A DNA stretch of 64,000 bases from Paraburkholderia sabiae (lineage in GTDB: Bacteria > Pseudomonadota > Gammaproteobacteria > Burkholderiales > Burkholderiaceae). Where the stretch lies: positions 124,001-188,000 of the forward strand of contig NZ_CP125296.1 of NCBI RefSeq assembly GCF_030412785.1, in the 5' to 3' direction. Made by a program: the position numbers and the translations under genes. The notes under the pieces are model-generated. The model had not been told where the DNA came from. It made no database searches and saw only the letters and a program-made list of their open reading frames with translations. Below are positions 41,699 through 50,288 of this stretch, piece by piece; positions within the stretch are counted from its first letter, which is position 1; each line of letters begins with the position of its first letter.

Positions 41699-42121
41699 AT
41701 GAAAAGTATCACGGCCCTATTGGGCATCTTCAGTCTCATCTGGTTCTGCACGAGCGCGTTTTCGCAAACCGGGGCCGACGTGCCCGACGATTACGCGTAT
41801 CTCTCGCGCCTTCACGTGCGTCCTGCCGTCATCAACTGTATCGCCGAACTCGACCGCTGGATTCGCACTACCTCACGTTATGACATGTTTCTCGCGCCGG
41901 ACCGTCGCGTGCTGAAAGCGAAGGTCGAGCAGGGCACGGGCATGTTCGCGGGCAACAACGGTTCGCAACCGGTCGAATCGACGGTATCGATGCGCGCCTT
42001 TGCACGCGTGCATGCGCGTCAAGCGTGGATTCCCGTGATCGCGAAATGCGGGATCTGGCGTGAGCATGTCGTCGGTGTTTCGCTGCAGCAGATCGAGAGC
42101 CGCACGCCCGCCGTGCATTGA
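41699..42121 (+). CDS. Exported protein of unknown function
   Basis: A 140-residue protein. Residues 1-22 (KSITALLGIFSLIWFCTSAF) are a signal peptide, cleaved before QTGADV. The mature part has AYLSRLHVRPAVINCIAELD and ends with IPVIAKCGIWREHVVGVSLQ; two Cys may be bridged. It recalls the BspC-like exported proteins of Burkholderia only loosely, and I do not assign a family. Start chosen for the signal peptide over an ATG at 41663. Confidence 0.55.
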   Translation: MKSITALLGIFSLIWFCTSAFSQTGADVPDDYAYLSRLHVRPAVINCIAELDRWIRTTSRYDMFLAPDRRVLKAKVEQGTGMFAGNNGSQPVESTVSMRAFARVHARQAWIPVIAKCGIWREHVVGVSLQQIESRTPAVH

Positions 42122-42133
42122 TCCTTGCACGAT

Positions 42134-42445
42134 TCACTCGCCGTGATTGTTCAGCGTGAATCCCGACGAAGGGCTGTATGAAAATCGCCGCGCGAGCGAA
42201 CGCACATCGTACTCGCGTAACGCGGAAAGATACGACGGTCCGTGGATGATGGCGGGCGATGGCGTAGACGATTTGTGCCGGTCGTGATGTTCCTGCTCGA
42301 CGAGCGGCGAATCGAAACCGGAAGTGAGATCGGACGAGGGATTGGCGAGCGCGACGATGACGGGGCCGTCCGCGTGGGCCGAATACATGCTGGCTGCGCT
42401 GAACGCGGCCATCCATGCTGCAAGCAGGACGACATAAGGCTTCAT
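42134..42445 (-). CDS. Small exported protein
   Basis: A 103-residue protein with an N-terminal signal peptide (KPYVVLLAAWMAAFSAASMY, then SAHA). The mature part is polar (DGPVIVALANPSSDLTSGFD, VEQEHHDRHKSS) and ends SSGFTLNNHGE. No family recognised. Convergent with the exported protein at 41699, 12 bases apart. Confidence 0.5.
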   Translation of the reverse strand: MKPYVVLLAAWMAAFSAASMYSAHADGPVIVALANPSSDLTSGFDSPLVEQEHHDRHKSSTPSPAIIHGPSYLSALREYDVRSLARRFSYSPSSGFTLNNHGE

Positions 42446-42565
42446 GTGCGACGGGCAGCCGTTTCGATTTCGGCGTGTCGTTCGCGCACAATGCGCGCAG
42501 TTCGCCGCCATGAATCGATATTAGTCACGCAATGACGGCAACGCAAGCCGGGCCGCGGGCGCGCG

Positions 42566-43483
42566 TCAGGTCAGCTCGTCGATCATCAGCCGCGCGGCGG
42601 CCGACAGCGCGGAGCCGCGCCGCGTCACGATGCCATATGGCTCGTTGCGCGAGCGGACATCGATCGCAAGCGGCCGCGCGAGACCATGCTCGGCCAGCAG
42701 CGCGGCCATGTCGCGCGGCATCAGCGAAACGAGCGTCGGGTCGCGCTGCAGCATCAGCACGGTGGTCATCGTCGATGCCGTTTCGATCGGATGCGGCGGC
42801 ACGGAAAGCCCCGCTTCCTTGAACTCGCGTTCGAACAGGCCGCGCAGCGGCATGATGCTCGGATACACGATCCACCGGCTCGTCGCGAGATCGGCGAGCT
42901 TCACCTTACGCGCCTTCGCCAGCCGATGCAGCGGACTCGCGACGATCGCGAGCGGCTCGTCGCGCAGTTCGACGTAATCGTAGTGATCGGGCTGCTGCGC
43001 GACGGTCGTGCGGCAGATGGCGAGATCGAGGCGGCCCTGATCGAGCAATGCCAGCAGCCGCGCGCTGGTGTCTTCGACGACTTCGACGGTCAGCGTCGGC
43101 TGCCGTTCGCGCAGACGCGTCAGCGCATCCACCAGCACGCCCGACACGGCGCCCGTAATCGCGCCGACCGCGAGTCGTCCGCCCGAGCCTTGCAGGATGC
43201 CTTCCATTTCTTCGCGCAGATGCGCGACGTCCATATGAATCAGCCGCGCGTAACGGATCACGCAGCGTCCCAGTTCGTTCGGCTGGATGCCTTGCGGCGA
43301 ACGCGTGAAGAGCGTCGCGCCGAAGGTCGCTTCGATCTCGCGCAGCGCTTTGGTTGCGCCGGGCTGCGTGAGCGCCATCTGATCGGCGGCGCGATGCAGC
43401 GAGCCGTGCTCGTCGAGCGCGATCAGGAGGCGCAGTTGCTTGAGCCGCAGACGGGCGACAATGGAATCGACGTTCGGCAGCAT
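42566..43483 (-). CDS. LysR-family regulator (GbpR/PcaQ-like)
   Basis: A 305-residue LysR regulator. The N-terminal helix-turn-helix (LKQLRLLIALDEHGSLHRAA, then TQPGATKALREIE) and the segment LFTRSPQGIQPNELG mark the GbpR/PcaQ branch, which often senses sugar acids or aromatic ring-cleavage products. The start is the ATG at 43483; a TTG at 43495 is possible. It is read toward 42566 and follows another LysR gene in the same direction with a 53-base gap. Target unknown. Confidence 0.82.
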   Translation of the reverse strand: MLPNVDSIVARLRLKQLRLLIALDEHGSLHRAADQMALTQPGATKALREIEATFGATLFTRSPQGIQPNELGRCVIRYARLIHMDVAHLREEMEGILQGSGGRLAVGAITGAVSGVLVDALTRLRERQPTLTVEVVEDTSARLLALLDQGRLDLAICRTTVAQQPDHYDYVELRDEPLAIVASPLHRLAKARKVKLADLATSRWIVYPSIMPLRGLFEREFKEAGLSVPPHPIETASTMTTVLMLQRDPTLVSLMPRDMAALLAEHGLARPLAIDVRSRNEPYGIVTRRGSALSAAARLMIDELT

Positions 43484-43536
43484 GGATGAAGACAAGAGGG
43501 AAGAGTTGCAGGATCGCGCCGATTGTATCGAGCGTT

Positions 43537-44448
43537 TTACGCTCTGAGCTTGTCCACCAGAAAGTCGACGAAGCAGCGCACGCGCGACGACAGATGCCGC
43601 GCATGCGGATAGAGCAGCACGAATGGCCGCGTGCGTCCGCCGTACGGTGTGAGAACTTCGCGCAGCGTTCCGTCTTTCAGGTCACGTTCGACGACGAACC
43701 GGTAAGTCTGGAACAGCCCCGCGTCGTGTCGCGCGAGTGTCGCACCCGCGAGCACGTCGCCCGATGTGCCGTACGCGCCGCGCGTCATCATTTCGATGTC
43801 TTCGTCTCCCTGCCTGAAGATCCACGGAATGTTGCGGCCCGTGCTCGGCAGCGCGAACTGGATGCATTGGTGATGGACCAGATCGTCGGGTGTGTCGAGC
43901 TTGCCCGCCGACTTCAGATACGCGGGCGAGCCCACCACCACGAGTTCGGCATCTTCGAGATTGCGCGCGATGAGGCCGGAGTCATCCGGCGCGCGGCCGC
44001 GAATCGCGAGGTCGAAGCCTTCTTCGGCGAAATCGATGTTGCGATTGCTCAGATGCGTTTCGACGGTGACATCGGGATAGAGCGCGCGAAATTCCGCGAG
44101 CAGCGGCAGCACGCGATAGTGGCTGTACGGCGTCGGCATGCTGATGCGCAACACGCCCGACGGCGTGCTCTGCTGCCCCGTCGCTTCGCGCTCGGCATCG
44201 GCGAGCTGGGTGAGCGCGAGACGGCATTGTTCGAAGTAGCGGCGGCCTGCGTCGGTGAGCCTGATTTGCCGCGTCGTGCGTACGAAGAGCCTGACGCCGA
44301 GCCGTTCCTCCAGTCGTGCAACCGAGCGGCTCACGGCCGCTGGCGTCACGCTCGCGGCGTTCGCTGCCAGCGTGAAGCTTTCGAGTTCGGCGGCGAGGCA
44401 GAAGAGTTCGATGCTGCCGAGGAGTAGGTCTTCGAATTGACGCTGCAT
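43537..44448 (-). CDS. LysR-family regulator (CrgA-like)
   Basis: A 303-residue LysR regulator. Its helix-turn-helix is in SIELFCLAAELESFTLAANA and VTPAAVSRSVARLEERLG, and the effector domain includes VRLFVRTTRQIRLTDAGRRY and NIDFAEEGFDLAIRG, typical of the CrgA/AaeR-like group. It lies between the amidase gene (91 bases from its stop, hairpin between) and the LysR gene at 42566. It may regulate the amidase, but it is not divergent from it. Effector unknown. Confidence 0.85.
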   Translation of the reverse strand: MQRQFEDLLLGSIELFCLAAELESFTLAANAASVTPAAVSRSVARLEERLGVRLFVRTTRQIRLTDAGRRYFEQCRLALTQLADAEREATGQQSTPSGVLRISMPTPYSHYRVLPLLAEFRALYPDVTVETHLSNRNIDFAEEGFDLAIRGRAPDDSGLIARNLEDAELVVVGSPAYLKSAGKLDTPDDLVHHQCIQFALPSTGRNIPWIFRQGDEDIEMMTRGAYGTSGDVLAGATLARHDAGLFQTYRFVVERDLKDGTLREVLTPYGGRTRPFVLLYPHARHLSSRVRCFVDFLVDKLRA

Positions 44449-44492
44449 GGCGCTTCCGTGATGGGCGTGCCGCGAATGCGCACGCTGCGAAG

Positions 44493-44518
44493 GCGCGGCG
44501 CAAGGGGCTGCGCCGCGC
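44493..44518 (-). terminator. Ten-base-pair GC hairpin after the amidase
   Basis: GCGCGGCGCA and TGCGCCGCGC pair perfectly around a six-base loop, 21 bases past the amidase stop. No T-run. Confidence 0.5.
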
Positions 44519-44539
44519 GTCCGCAGAGAATAGCAGGTC

Positions 44540-45892
44540 TCACGCCAACTGATACTTCTCGCGCACGAGATGACCGATGCCGATGCGATCGAGTATGGGC
44601 AGCGGGCAAAGCAGCGTGACGCGCACAGTGCCGGGCAAGCGGCTGATCTCGATCGAACCCGCGATCGTCGCGCGATTGAGCACTTCCTCGTAGCTCAGAC
44701 CCGTGACGGCGGCGGCGCGGCGCAAGCCGTTTTCGGTCGCTTCGTTGAGGTTGACGCCGCTGCCGATGAAGGTCACCGGCCCGTTCTCTTCGATGTCATG
44801 CTGGCCATAGCGCGCACCGAGTTCGACCACTTTGCGGCGCTGTTCGGCGCTCATCGGACGCGCCATCGGCGGCAGGTCTTCGAGGTTTTGCAGCAGGATC
44901 GGTCCTTCTAGCGACAACCGCTTGATGACCTCGACAGTCAGCTCGGTTTCGCCCGACACATCCGTTGCGTGCCCAGCGATTTCGCCGTTGCCCTGCTGCG
45001 CGTGCATGTCGCCGAGATAGACGCCCGCGCCCGGCACCTTCACGGGGCAAATCACGATGCAGCCTTCGCGCACCGAGTTCGTGTCCATGTGTCCGTCCGT
45101 TTTCGCGCTGTGCAGCTCTTCCGTCGTCATGCCGAATCGATGCGGCGCGCCGACCAGATATTGTCCGAAGTCCGCGCAGTTGTGCGAGTCGGGCAGATCG
45201 CGCGCGGGCGTCGTGCCGATGTTGCCGAGGAACGGCCGCATGTGCGCGGCGAGGCCCGGCATGTCGGCGCGGGCGAGCGAGAGAATCGAATGTTGCGCGG
45301 CCAGTTCGGGCAGCGCGGACATCGCCGATGCCTTGCCCGCCAGCCGGTTGCCGACTTCCTGATTGACCGTGAGACTCACGCCGTTTTCCTGATCGAGCAC
45401 GATGATGTAGCCGTGCCGGAAGCGGAACGCGCTGACTTCCGCGCCGCAGTGATCGCAGCGGATCGCTTCGGCGCCGATGCCTTCGACGTGACTGGCGGGA
45501 TGCTCGGTGCCGCACGACGAGCAGAACTTCGCGACGAATGGATCGCCGTGATAGCGGCCTTCGACGAACTGCATCACGCCCGACGACGTCGCGTGCGACG
45601 TCACGCGCATGCGCTGGATTTTCAGCGCGACGGCATCGCCGACTTCCGCGCCTTCGATCGCGACAGGCTGCGTGACTTCATGGCCGCCCTGGAACGCGGG
45701 CGTGATCATCGGCCCCCAGCAGCCGGGCGGCGTGCCGGCGATCAGCGTGCCGCCGTCGGCGAGCGGTCCGAGCATCGTCTGGCTCGGGCCGAGGATGCCG
45801 TTCGTATAGGACTCGACGCGCAGTTGCGTGACGGGCGGCCTACTGGTTTGTGCGTTGGCTTGTACGTCGGAATGGGCGGTCGTCGTGCTCAA
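44540..45892 (-). CDS. Acetamidase/formamidase family amidohydrolase
   Basis: About 450 residues from a TTG start at 45892, which has CAGGAG seven bases upstream; an in-frame ATG at 45922 would leave only four bases to the palindrome at 45926 and has no ribosome site. Family segments include MLGPLADGGTLIAGTPPGCW, VGDAVALKIQ, ARDLPDSHNCADFGQYLVG, YLGDMHAQQGNGEIAGHATD and the end SIEISRLPGTVRVTLLCPLP. Enzymes of the FmdA/AmdA family release ammonia from formamide, acetamide or related amides. Unusual: an inserted zinc-ribbon-like pair of CxxC motifs (CSSCGTEH and CDHCGAE, about residues 124-149). Divergent from a creatininase-family gene. Confidence 0.82.
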   Translation of the reverse strand: MSTTTAHSDVQANAQTSRPPVTQLRVESYTNGILGPSQTMLGPLADGGTLIAGTPPGCWGPMITPAFQGGHEVTQPVAIEGAEVGDAVALKIQRMRVTSHATSSGVMQFVEGRYHGDPFVAKFCSSCGTEHPASHVEGIGAEAIRCDHCGAEVSAFRFRHGYIIVLDQENGVSLTVNQEVGNRLAGKASAMSALPELAAQHSILSLARADMPGLAAHMRPFLGNIGTTPARDLPDSHNCADFGQYLVGAPHRFGMTTEELHSAKTDGHMDTNSVREGCIVICPVKVPGAGVYLGDMHAQQGNGEIAGHATDVSGETELTVEVIKRLSLEGPILLQNLEDLPPMARPMSAEQRRKVVELGARYGQHDIEENGPVTFIGSGVNLNEATENGLRRAAAVTGLSYEEVLNRATIAGSIEISRLPGTVRVTLLCPLPILDRIGIGHLVREKYQLA

Positions 45893-45925
45893 GCTTGTCT
45901 CCTGCCGGGAAAGGTTCGTCATATA

Positions 45926-45939
45926 AATCGCATGCGATT
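45926..45939. promoter_or_regulatory. Palindromic operator, copy 1
   Basis: AATCGCATGCGATT is a perfect 14-base palindrome in the amidase promoter region. A near-identical copy lies 71 bases away. The form ATCGnATnCGAT-like with half-site AATCG resembles operators of FCD-type GntR repressors. Confidence 0.6.
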
Positions 45940-45996
45940 AAGGCGTGTAAGCCGGATCATACGCGGAGTTTCTGCTGCGTCAATCCTTTGCGATGA

Positions 45997-46010
45997 AATC
46001 GTATGCGATT
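45997..46010. promoter_or_regulatory. Palindromic operator, copy 2
   Basis: AATCGTATGCGATT differs from copy 1 at one base. The centre-to-centre distance of 71 bases is close to seven helical turns, so one protein could bind both and loop the DNA. Confidence 0.6.
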
Positions 46011-46260
46011 AATATCCGCTGACACAGCAGGGTAAAGCCCATTCGCGGTATCTTTCCTGTCTGGAATCGATCCGCCCAATTGGCGCACAGCGTTCAACAG
46101 TCGATATGCGAAACGTCGTTGCCTTGAGAACAACGAGTCGTGAACCTTGTTGCTGTTGGTCGGCGTGCCCGTTTGCCTGTACGCTTGTCCGGATCGGGTC
46201 CTTTCCCCACAACCGGCGCGCCACATTGCGTGCAGCGCGAGGCAGAACACAGGAGTTTCA

Positions 46261-47010
46261 ATGCTTTTACATCTATCGACATGGGCCGAGATCGAGCAAT
46301 ACCTGAAGCGAAGCCGCGCGATCGTCGTCCCCATCGGCTCGAACGAACAGCACGGCCCGACGGGTCTGCTGGGCACCGACTGGCTGTGTCCGGAAATCAT
46401 CGCGCGTGAAGCGGAAAAGTCGGCCGATATCCTCGTCGCGCCCACTTTCAACATCGGCATGGCGCAGCATCATCTCGGCTTTCCGGGCACGATTTCGCTG
46501 CGGCCGTCCACGTTTATTGCCGCGATTGGCGACTGGATCCGCTCGCTGGCGACGCACGGCTTCGAGAAAATCCTGTTTCTGAACGGACACGGCGGAAACA
46601 TTGCATCGATCGAAGCGGCGTTCTCCGAGGTCTACGTCGAAGCGAGCTTCGCGAAGCGTCACGCGGGTTTTGCGATGAAGCTGTGCAACTGGTGGGATCT
46701 GGAGGGCGTGGGTGAACTCGCGCGCAAGCAGTTCCCGGAAGGCCACGGCTCGCACGCCACGCCGTCCGAAATCGCCATTACGCAATGGGCATTTCCCGAC
46801 GCGATCAAAACCGCCGACTACTCGCCGAAGATCGCGCCGTCCGGCCCGATCCGCGAGGCGCTCGATTTCCGCGCGCGTTTCCCGGACGGCCGCATGGGTT
46901 CAGACCCGGCGCTGGCATCGCCGGAAAAAGGCGGCGAACTCGTGCGGCTGGCAGCGTCGAGCCTCGTGCGCGAGTTGAACGCCTTCGCCAGCGAACCGAT
47001 GCCGAAGTAA
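46261..47010 (+). CDS. Creatininase-family amidohydrolase
   Basis: A 249-residue metal-dependent amidohydrolase. Family motifs are IGSNEQHGP (Glu29, His31), LGTDW (Asp40), FLNGHGGN (His110) and GSHATPSEIA (Glu near 177), which bind two metal ions. Family members hydrolyse cyclic amides such as creatinine, or act on mycofactocin and formamidopyrimidine compounds. CAGGAG precedes the ATG at 46261; upstream starts lack it. Divergent from the amidase, with the two palindromes between them, which suggests joint control for use of a nitrogen-containing amide. Confidence 0.85.
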   Translation: MLLHLSTWAEIEQYLKRSRAIVVPIGSNEQHGPTGLLGTDWLCPEIIAREAEKSADILVAPTFNIGMAQHHLGFPGTISLRPSTFIAAIGDWIRSLATHGFEKILFLNGHGGNIASIEAAFSEVYVEASFAKRHAGFAMKLCNWWDLEGVGELARKQFPEGHGSHATPSEIAITQWAFPDAIKTADYSPKIAPSGPIREALDFRARFPDGRMGSDPALASPEKGGELVRLAASSLVRELNAFASEPMPK

Positions 47011-47170
47011 GTCACCTGTTCCCCGCGCTCAAGAGTGAATTGCCCGCTTAATGGTTGACCCGTCGTCCACTGAAAAAGATGATCTGGGGTATAGATAGCA
47101 TGTCGGGAGCGCCCGCAAGCCCAGCGTTTGCGGCGCAGGCATGCGCAAACCGTTTCGATAAGGACATGAC

Positions 47171-48271
47171 ATGAGCACGCGTTCAGAAGGCAAGACGCTT
47201 TTGAGTCTGCTGGGCATCAGCAAGCCGATCATCCAGGCGCCGATGGCGGGCGTCTCCACGCCCGCGCTCGCGGCCGCGGTTTCCAATGCAGGCGGACTCG
47301 GCTCGCTCGGCGTGGGCGCGATGAAAGCCGACGCCGCGCGCAAGACCATCCGCGACACGCGCGCGTTGACAGGCGCGCCGTTCAACATCAACGTCTTTTG
47401 CCACGCGCCCGCAACGGCCAACGCGAAAGTCGAACAGGAATGGCTGAACTGGCTCGCGCCGCAATTCGCGAAGTACGGCGCGAGCGCGCCCGAAAAACTC
47501 GGCGAAATCTACACGAGCTTCGTCGAAGATCAGCCGATGCTCGACGTGTTCCTCGAAGAAAAACCGGCTATCGTCAGTTTTCACTTCGGGCTGCCGTCGA
47601 AGGAAATCATCAAGGCGTTGAAGGATACGGGCATCACGTTGCTGGCGTCGGCGACGAATCTGGAAGAAGCGCAGCAGGTCGTCGATGCGGGCGTCGATGC
47701 GATCGTCGCGCAAGGCGTCGAAGCGGGCGGGCATCGCGGCATGTTCGACACGCAGGTCTTCGATGAAGGCATCGGAACGTTCGCGCTCACACGTCTTTTC
47801 GTCGAGAAATTCGATCTGCCCGTGATCGCCGCAGGCGGCATCATGGACGGCGCGGGCATCGCGGCGGTGCTCGCGCTCGGCGCGCAGGCCGCGCAGCTCG
47901 GCACGGCGTTCGTGCCGTGTCCCGAGACGTCGATCGACGACGGCTATCGCCGCGCAATTCTCGGCGATGCCGCGCTTCACACCACGTTGACGTCGGCGAT
48001 TTCGGGCCGTCCTGCTCGCAGCATGGTCAATCGCTTCACGGAACTCGGACGTGGCGTGGATCGTCCCGCGACGCCGGATTATCCCGTGACGTACGACGCA
48101 GGCAAGGCGCTGCACGCCGCTGCGAAAGCCCAAGGCGAGTTCGGCTTCGGCGCGCAATGGGCGGGCCAGGCGGCGGCTTTGGCGCGTACACTGCCGGCTG
48201 CGGAACTCGTCGCGCGGCTCGAAACGGAACTCGACGAAGCCATTCGCCGTTTGCAGCAGTTCGCGCGCTAA
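47171..48271 (+). CDS. FMN-dependent nitronate monooxygenase-like enzyme (copy 1)
   Basis: A 366-residue TIM-barrel flavoprotein of the NMO/2-nitropropane dioxygenase family. It has [19 protein letters not shown] at 19-37, [13 protein letters not shown] (FMN-phosphate region), [10 protein letters not shown], and [14 protein letters not shown]. Such enzymes oxidise nitronates or reduce quinones and enoyl compounds with FMN. AAGGA lies upstream of the ATG. It is followed after 22 bases by a MOSC gene. One of three members of this family in the window (others at 54207 and 63338); they are clearly different proteins. Confidence 0.85.
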   Translation: MSTRSEGKTLLSLLGISKPIIQAPMAGVSTPALAAAVSNAGGLGSLGVGAMKADAARKTIRDTRALTGAPFNINVFCHAPATANAKVEQEWLNWLAPQFAKYGASAPEKLGEIYTSFVEDQPMLDVFLEEKPAIVSFHFGLPSKEIIKALKDTGITLLASATNLEEAQQVVDAGVDAIVAQGVEAGGHRGMFDTQVFDEGIGTFALTRLFVEKFDLPVIAAGGIMDGAGIAAVLALGAQAAQLGTAFVPCPETSIDDGYRRAILGDAALHTTLTSAISGRPARSMVNRFTELGRGVDRPATPDYPVTYDAGKALHAAAKAQGEFGFGAQWAGQAAALARTLPAAELVARLETELDEAIRRLQQFAR

Positions 48272-48293
48272 ACAGTCACAGCAAACATAATCG

Positions 48294-48959
48294 ATGGACG
48301 ACACGATCACGCAGACAGACTCAGGCGACAGCAGCGCACACAAGAAGGGCGCGCGGCTGCTGTCGATCAACACCGGCGTATGCCAGACGCTCGAGATCGG
48401 ACGCGCGTCCGAAGGGCTGACGGTCGAGTCGGCGATTCGCAAGTGCCCGGTGAGCAGCGCAAGCGAAGGCGCGGTGGTCGAAGTGCAGAAGCTCGGCCTT
48501 GCGGGCGACGAGCACGCGGATATGAGCGTCCACGGCGGTCTCGACAAGGCCGTCTATCTCTATCCCGTCGAACACTATGGATGGTGGCAGCAACGCCGTA
48601 TCGATGCCGAAGCGCCCGACGCCGACAAGCCGCTCGCATTCGGCACGCTCGGCGAAAATCTGACGACGCAGGGCTTGCTCGAAACGGATCTATGGATCGG
48701 CGATACGCTCGTCATCGATCAGGTGAGGCTACGCGTGGAAGCGCCGCGCAATCCGTGTTTCAAGCTCAATGCCGTGATGGGCTACCGGAAGGCGGTCAAG
48801 CATATGTACCTGAGCGGGTTTGCGGGCGTCTATCTGAGCGTCGTGCAAACGGGCTTTATTCAGGCTGGCGCGCATATCGAAGTGGTGCCGGGGCGCAGAG
48901 AGGAATCGATCAGCAATATTCTCGACTGGCGGCGCGGCAGGGCGCATCGCGAGCCGTAA
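48294..48959 (+). CDS. MOSC-domain protein (YiiM-like)
   Basis: A 221-residue MOSC protein. It has LGLAGDEHADMSVHGG near 67-82, GTLGENLTT near 117-125, and the molybdopterin-type Cys155 in PRNPCFKLN. MOSC domains of the YiiM type take part in molybdenum-cofactor-linked or nitrogen-compound reduction. It lies 22 bases after the flavoenzyme gene and is probably in the same transcript. The specific substrate is unknown. Confidence 0.85.
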   Translation: MDDTITQTDSGDSSAHKKGARLLSINTGVCQTLEIGRASEGLTVESAIRKCPVSSASEGAVVEVQKLGLAGDEHADMSVHGGLDKAVYLYPVEHYGWWQQRRIDAEAPDADKPLAFGTLGENLTTQGLLETDLWIGDTLVIDQVRLRVEAPRNPCFKLNAVMGYRKAVKHMYLSGFAGVYLSVVQTGFIQAGAHIEVVPGRREESISNILDWRRGRAHREP

Positions 48960-49025
48960 GTCATGGGCGCGGAGACTTGAACGCCGGATTCCCCGCGCCA
49001 TGTACAACAACAAACACGAAGGCGC

Positions 49026-49262
49026 TCAGCCCTTCTTCTCCGCTCTCAGCTTGCGATATTCGTCGACAGGCAAACCGCCCCAGCCCCAGTTCTCCTTCTC
49101 GACTTCCTCAATCACGACGAACGTCGCTTCCAGCGGCTTGTTCAGCACGTTCAGCAGCAGTTCGCTCACGCCCTTGATGAGCTGAGCCTTTTCTTCCGCC
49201 GTGACCGCGCTCGTGCCGGGCTTGTTGCCCTCGCGGGTTACCTGAATAGTCACGATAGGCAT
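49026..49262 (-). CDS. 4-Oxalocrotonate tautomerase family enzyme
   Basis: A 78-residue tautomerase. The initiator Met is followed by the catalytic Pro (MPIVTIQVTREGN), as in 4-OT and its relatives, and helix residues are in EEKAQLIKGVSELLLNVLNK followed by ATFVVIEEVEKENWGWGG. It isomerises enol/keto forms of a small acid. ACGGAG precedes the ATG. It lies 70 bases after the SDR gene in the same direction and is likely co-transcribed. Confidence 0.82.
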   Translation of the reverse strand: MPIVTIQVTREGNKPGTSAVTAEEKAQLIKGVSELLLNVLNKPLEATFVVIEEVEKENWGWGGLPVDEYRKLRAEKKG

Positions 49263-49332
49263 GAGATTCTCCGTAACGCAGTGGTTGTGATGGTGGGACG
49301 AGACGCCGTTACCAGCGCCTCGTCATACGTGA

Positions 49333-50043
49333 TTAGTGACCTGCGCTCTGGCCGCCGTCGACGTGCAGGATTTCGCCCGTCACGAACGACGCCGAATCGA
49401 GATACAGCACGGCGTTGACGATGTCCTTCATTTCGCCCATGTGGCCGACCGGGTGCAGCGCGCCGAGCGCGTCGTGCGTTTCCGGCGCGTGCATCGGCGA
49501 TTTGATGATGCCGGGCGCAACGGCGTTCGCGCGGATGCCCGACTTCGCGTATTCGATCGCAAGCGACTTCGTGGCTGCGTTCAGGCCGCCCTTGGTCAGC
49601 GACGCGAGAACCGACGGCACGCCTGCAATCGCGTGATCGACGAGGCTCGTCGTGATCTGCAGCACGTGACCGCTGTTGTTCTTTTCCATCTCCGCGATGG
49701 CGAGCTGCGTGATGTGGAAGAAGCCGTTCACGTTCACGTTCAGGATGGCCGCGTAGTCTTCGGCGGTGTATTGCGTGAACGGCTTGGCGATGAAGATGCC
49801 CGCGTTGTTGATCAGCGTGTCGACGCGGCCGAAGCGCTTGACGGCTTCCGATACGGCGCGCTGTGCGACTTCGCGGTCGCCGATGTCGCCGGCGATCGCC
49901 ACGACGCCCGGATCGTCCGAAGGCTTGATCGAACGCGCGACGGCGACGACGTTATAGCCTTGCTCACGGAAGCCCTTGACGATCTCTGCGCCGATGCCTT
50001 GCGATGCACCCGTGACGATAGCGACCTTTTGCGAATTGCTCAT
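49333..50043 (-). CDS. SDR-family protein lacking the catalytic Tyr
   Basis: A 236-residue SDR with the cofactor motif TGASQGIG at 11-18, NNAG at 79-82 and Ser133 in QITTSLVD. In place of the YxxxK motif it reads VLASLTKGG: Ala147 stands where Tyr is expected and Lys151 is kept. The remainder, including IRANAVAPGIIKSPMH and TGEILHVDGGQSAGH, is normal. It may bind NAD(P) without classical catalysis, use another acid, or work as a tautomerase-coupled or regulatory protein. Followed by the tautomerase gene and preceded by a gap with a terminator for the LLM gene. Confidence 0.82.
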   Translation of the reverse strand: MSNSQKVAIVTGASQGIGAEIVKGFREQGYNVVAVARSIKPSDDPGVVAIAGDIGDREVAQRAVSEAVKRFGRVDTLINNAGIFIAKPFTQYTAEDYAAILNVNVNGFFHITQLAIAEMEKNNSGHVLQITTSLVDHAIAGVPSVLASLTKGGLNAATKSLAIEYAKSGIRANAVAPGIIKSPMHAPETHDALGALHPVGHMGEMKDIVNAVLYLDSASFVTGEILHVDGGQSAGH

Positions 50044-50213
50044 GATTGACCTCTAAAGTTTGTTCGGCCTGCGTCGAAAGTGACGTGCCGTTAGGTCGTA
50101 AATCTAGGCTTCCTCGAGCGGCTTGCGAACACACGGAGTGGACAAACAGTTGTGATCGGCAGGAACAAATGCGGCGTGGTCCGGCAGGCAATGGGCAAAC
50201 GGTACGCCTAAGC

Positions 50214-50247
50214 GAAAAAAGCCGCACCGGACGGGCCGGATGCGGCT
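50214..50247 (-). terminator. Intrinsic terminator after the LLM flavoprotein gene
   Basis: On the minus strand AGCCGCATCCGG pairs with CCGGTGCGGCT around a five-base loop, followed by six T. Confidence 0.85.
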
Positions 50248-50288
50248 TCATGCATGGACGAATGGCGCGGAACGTCAGGCGGATCGCG

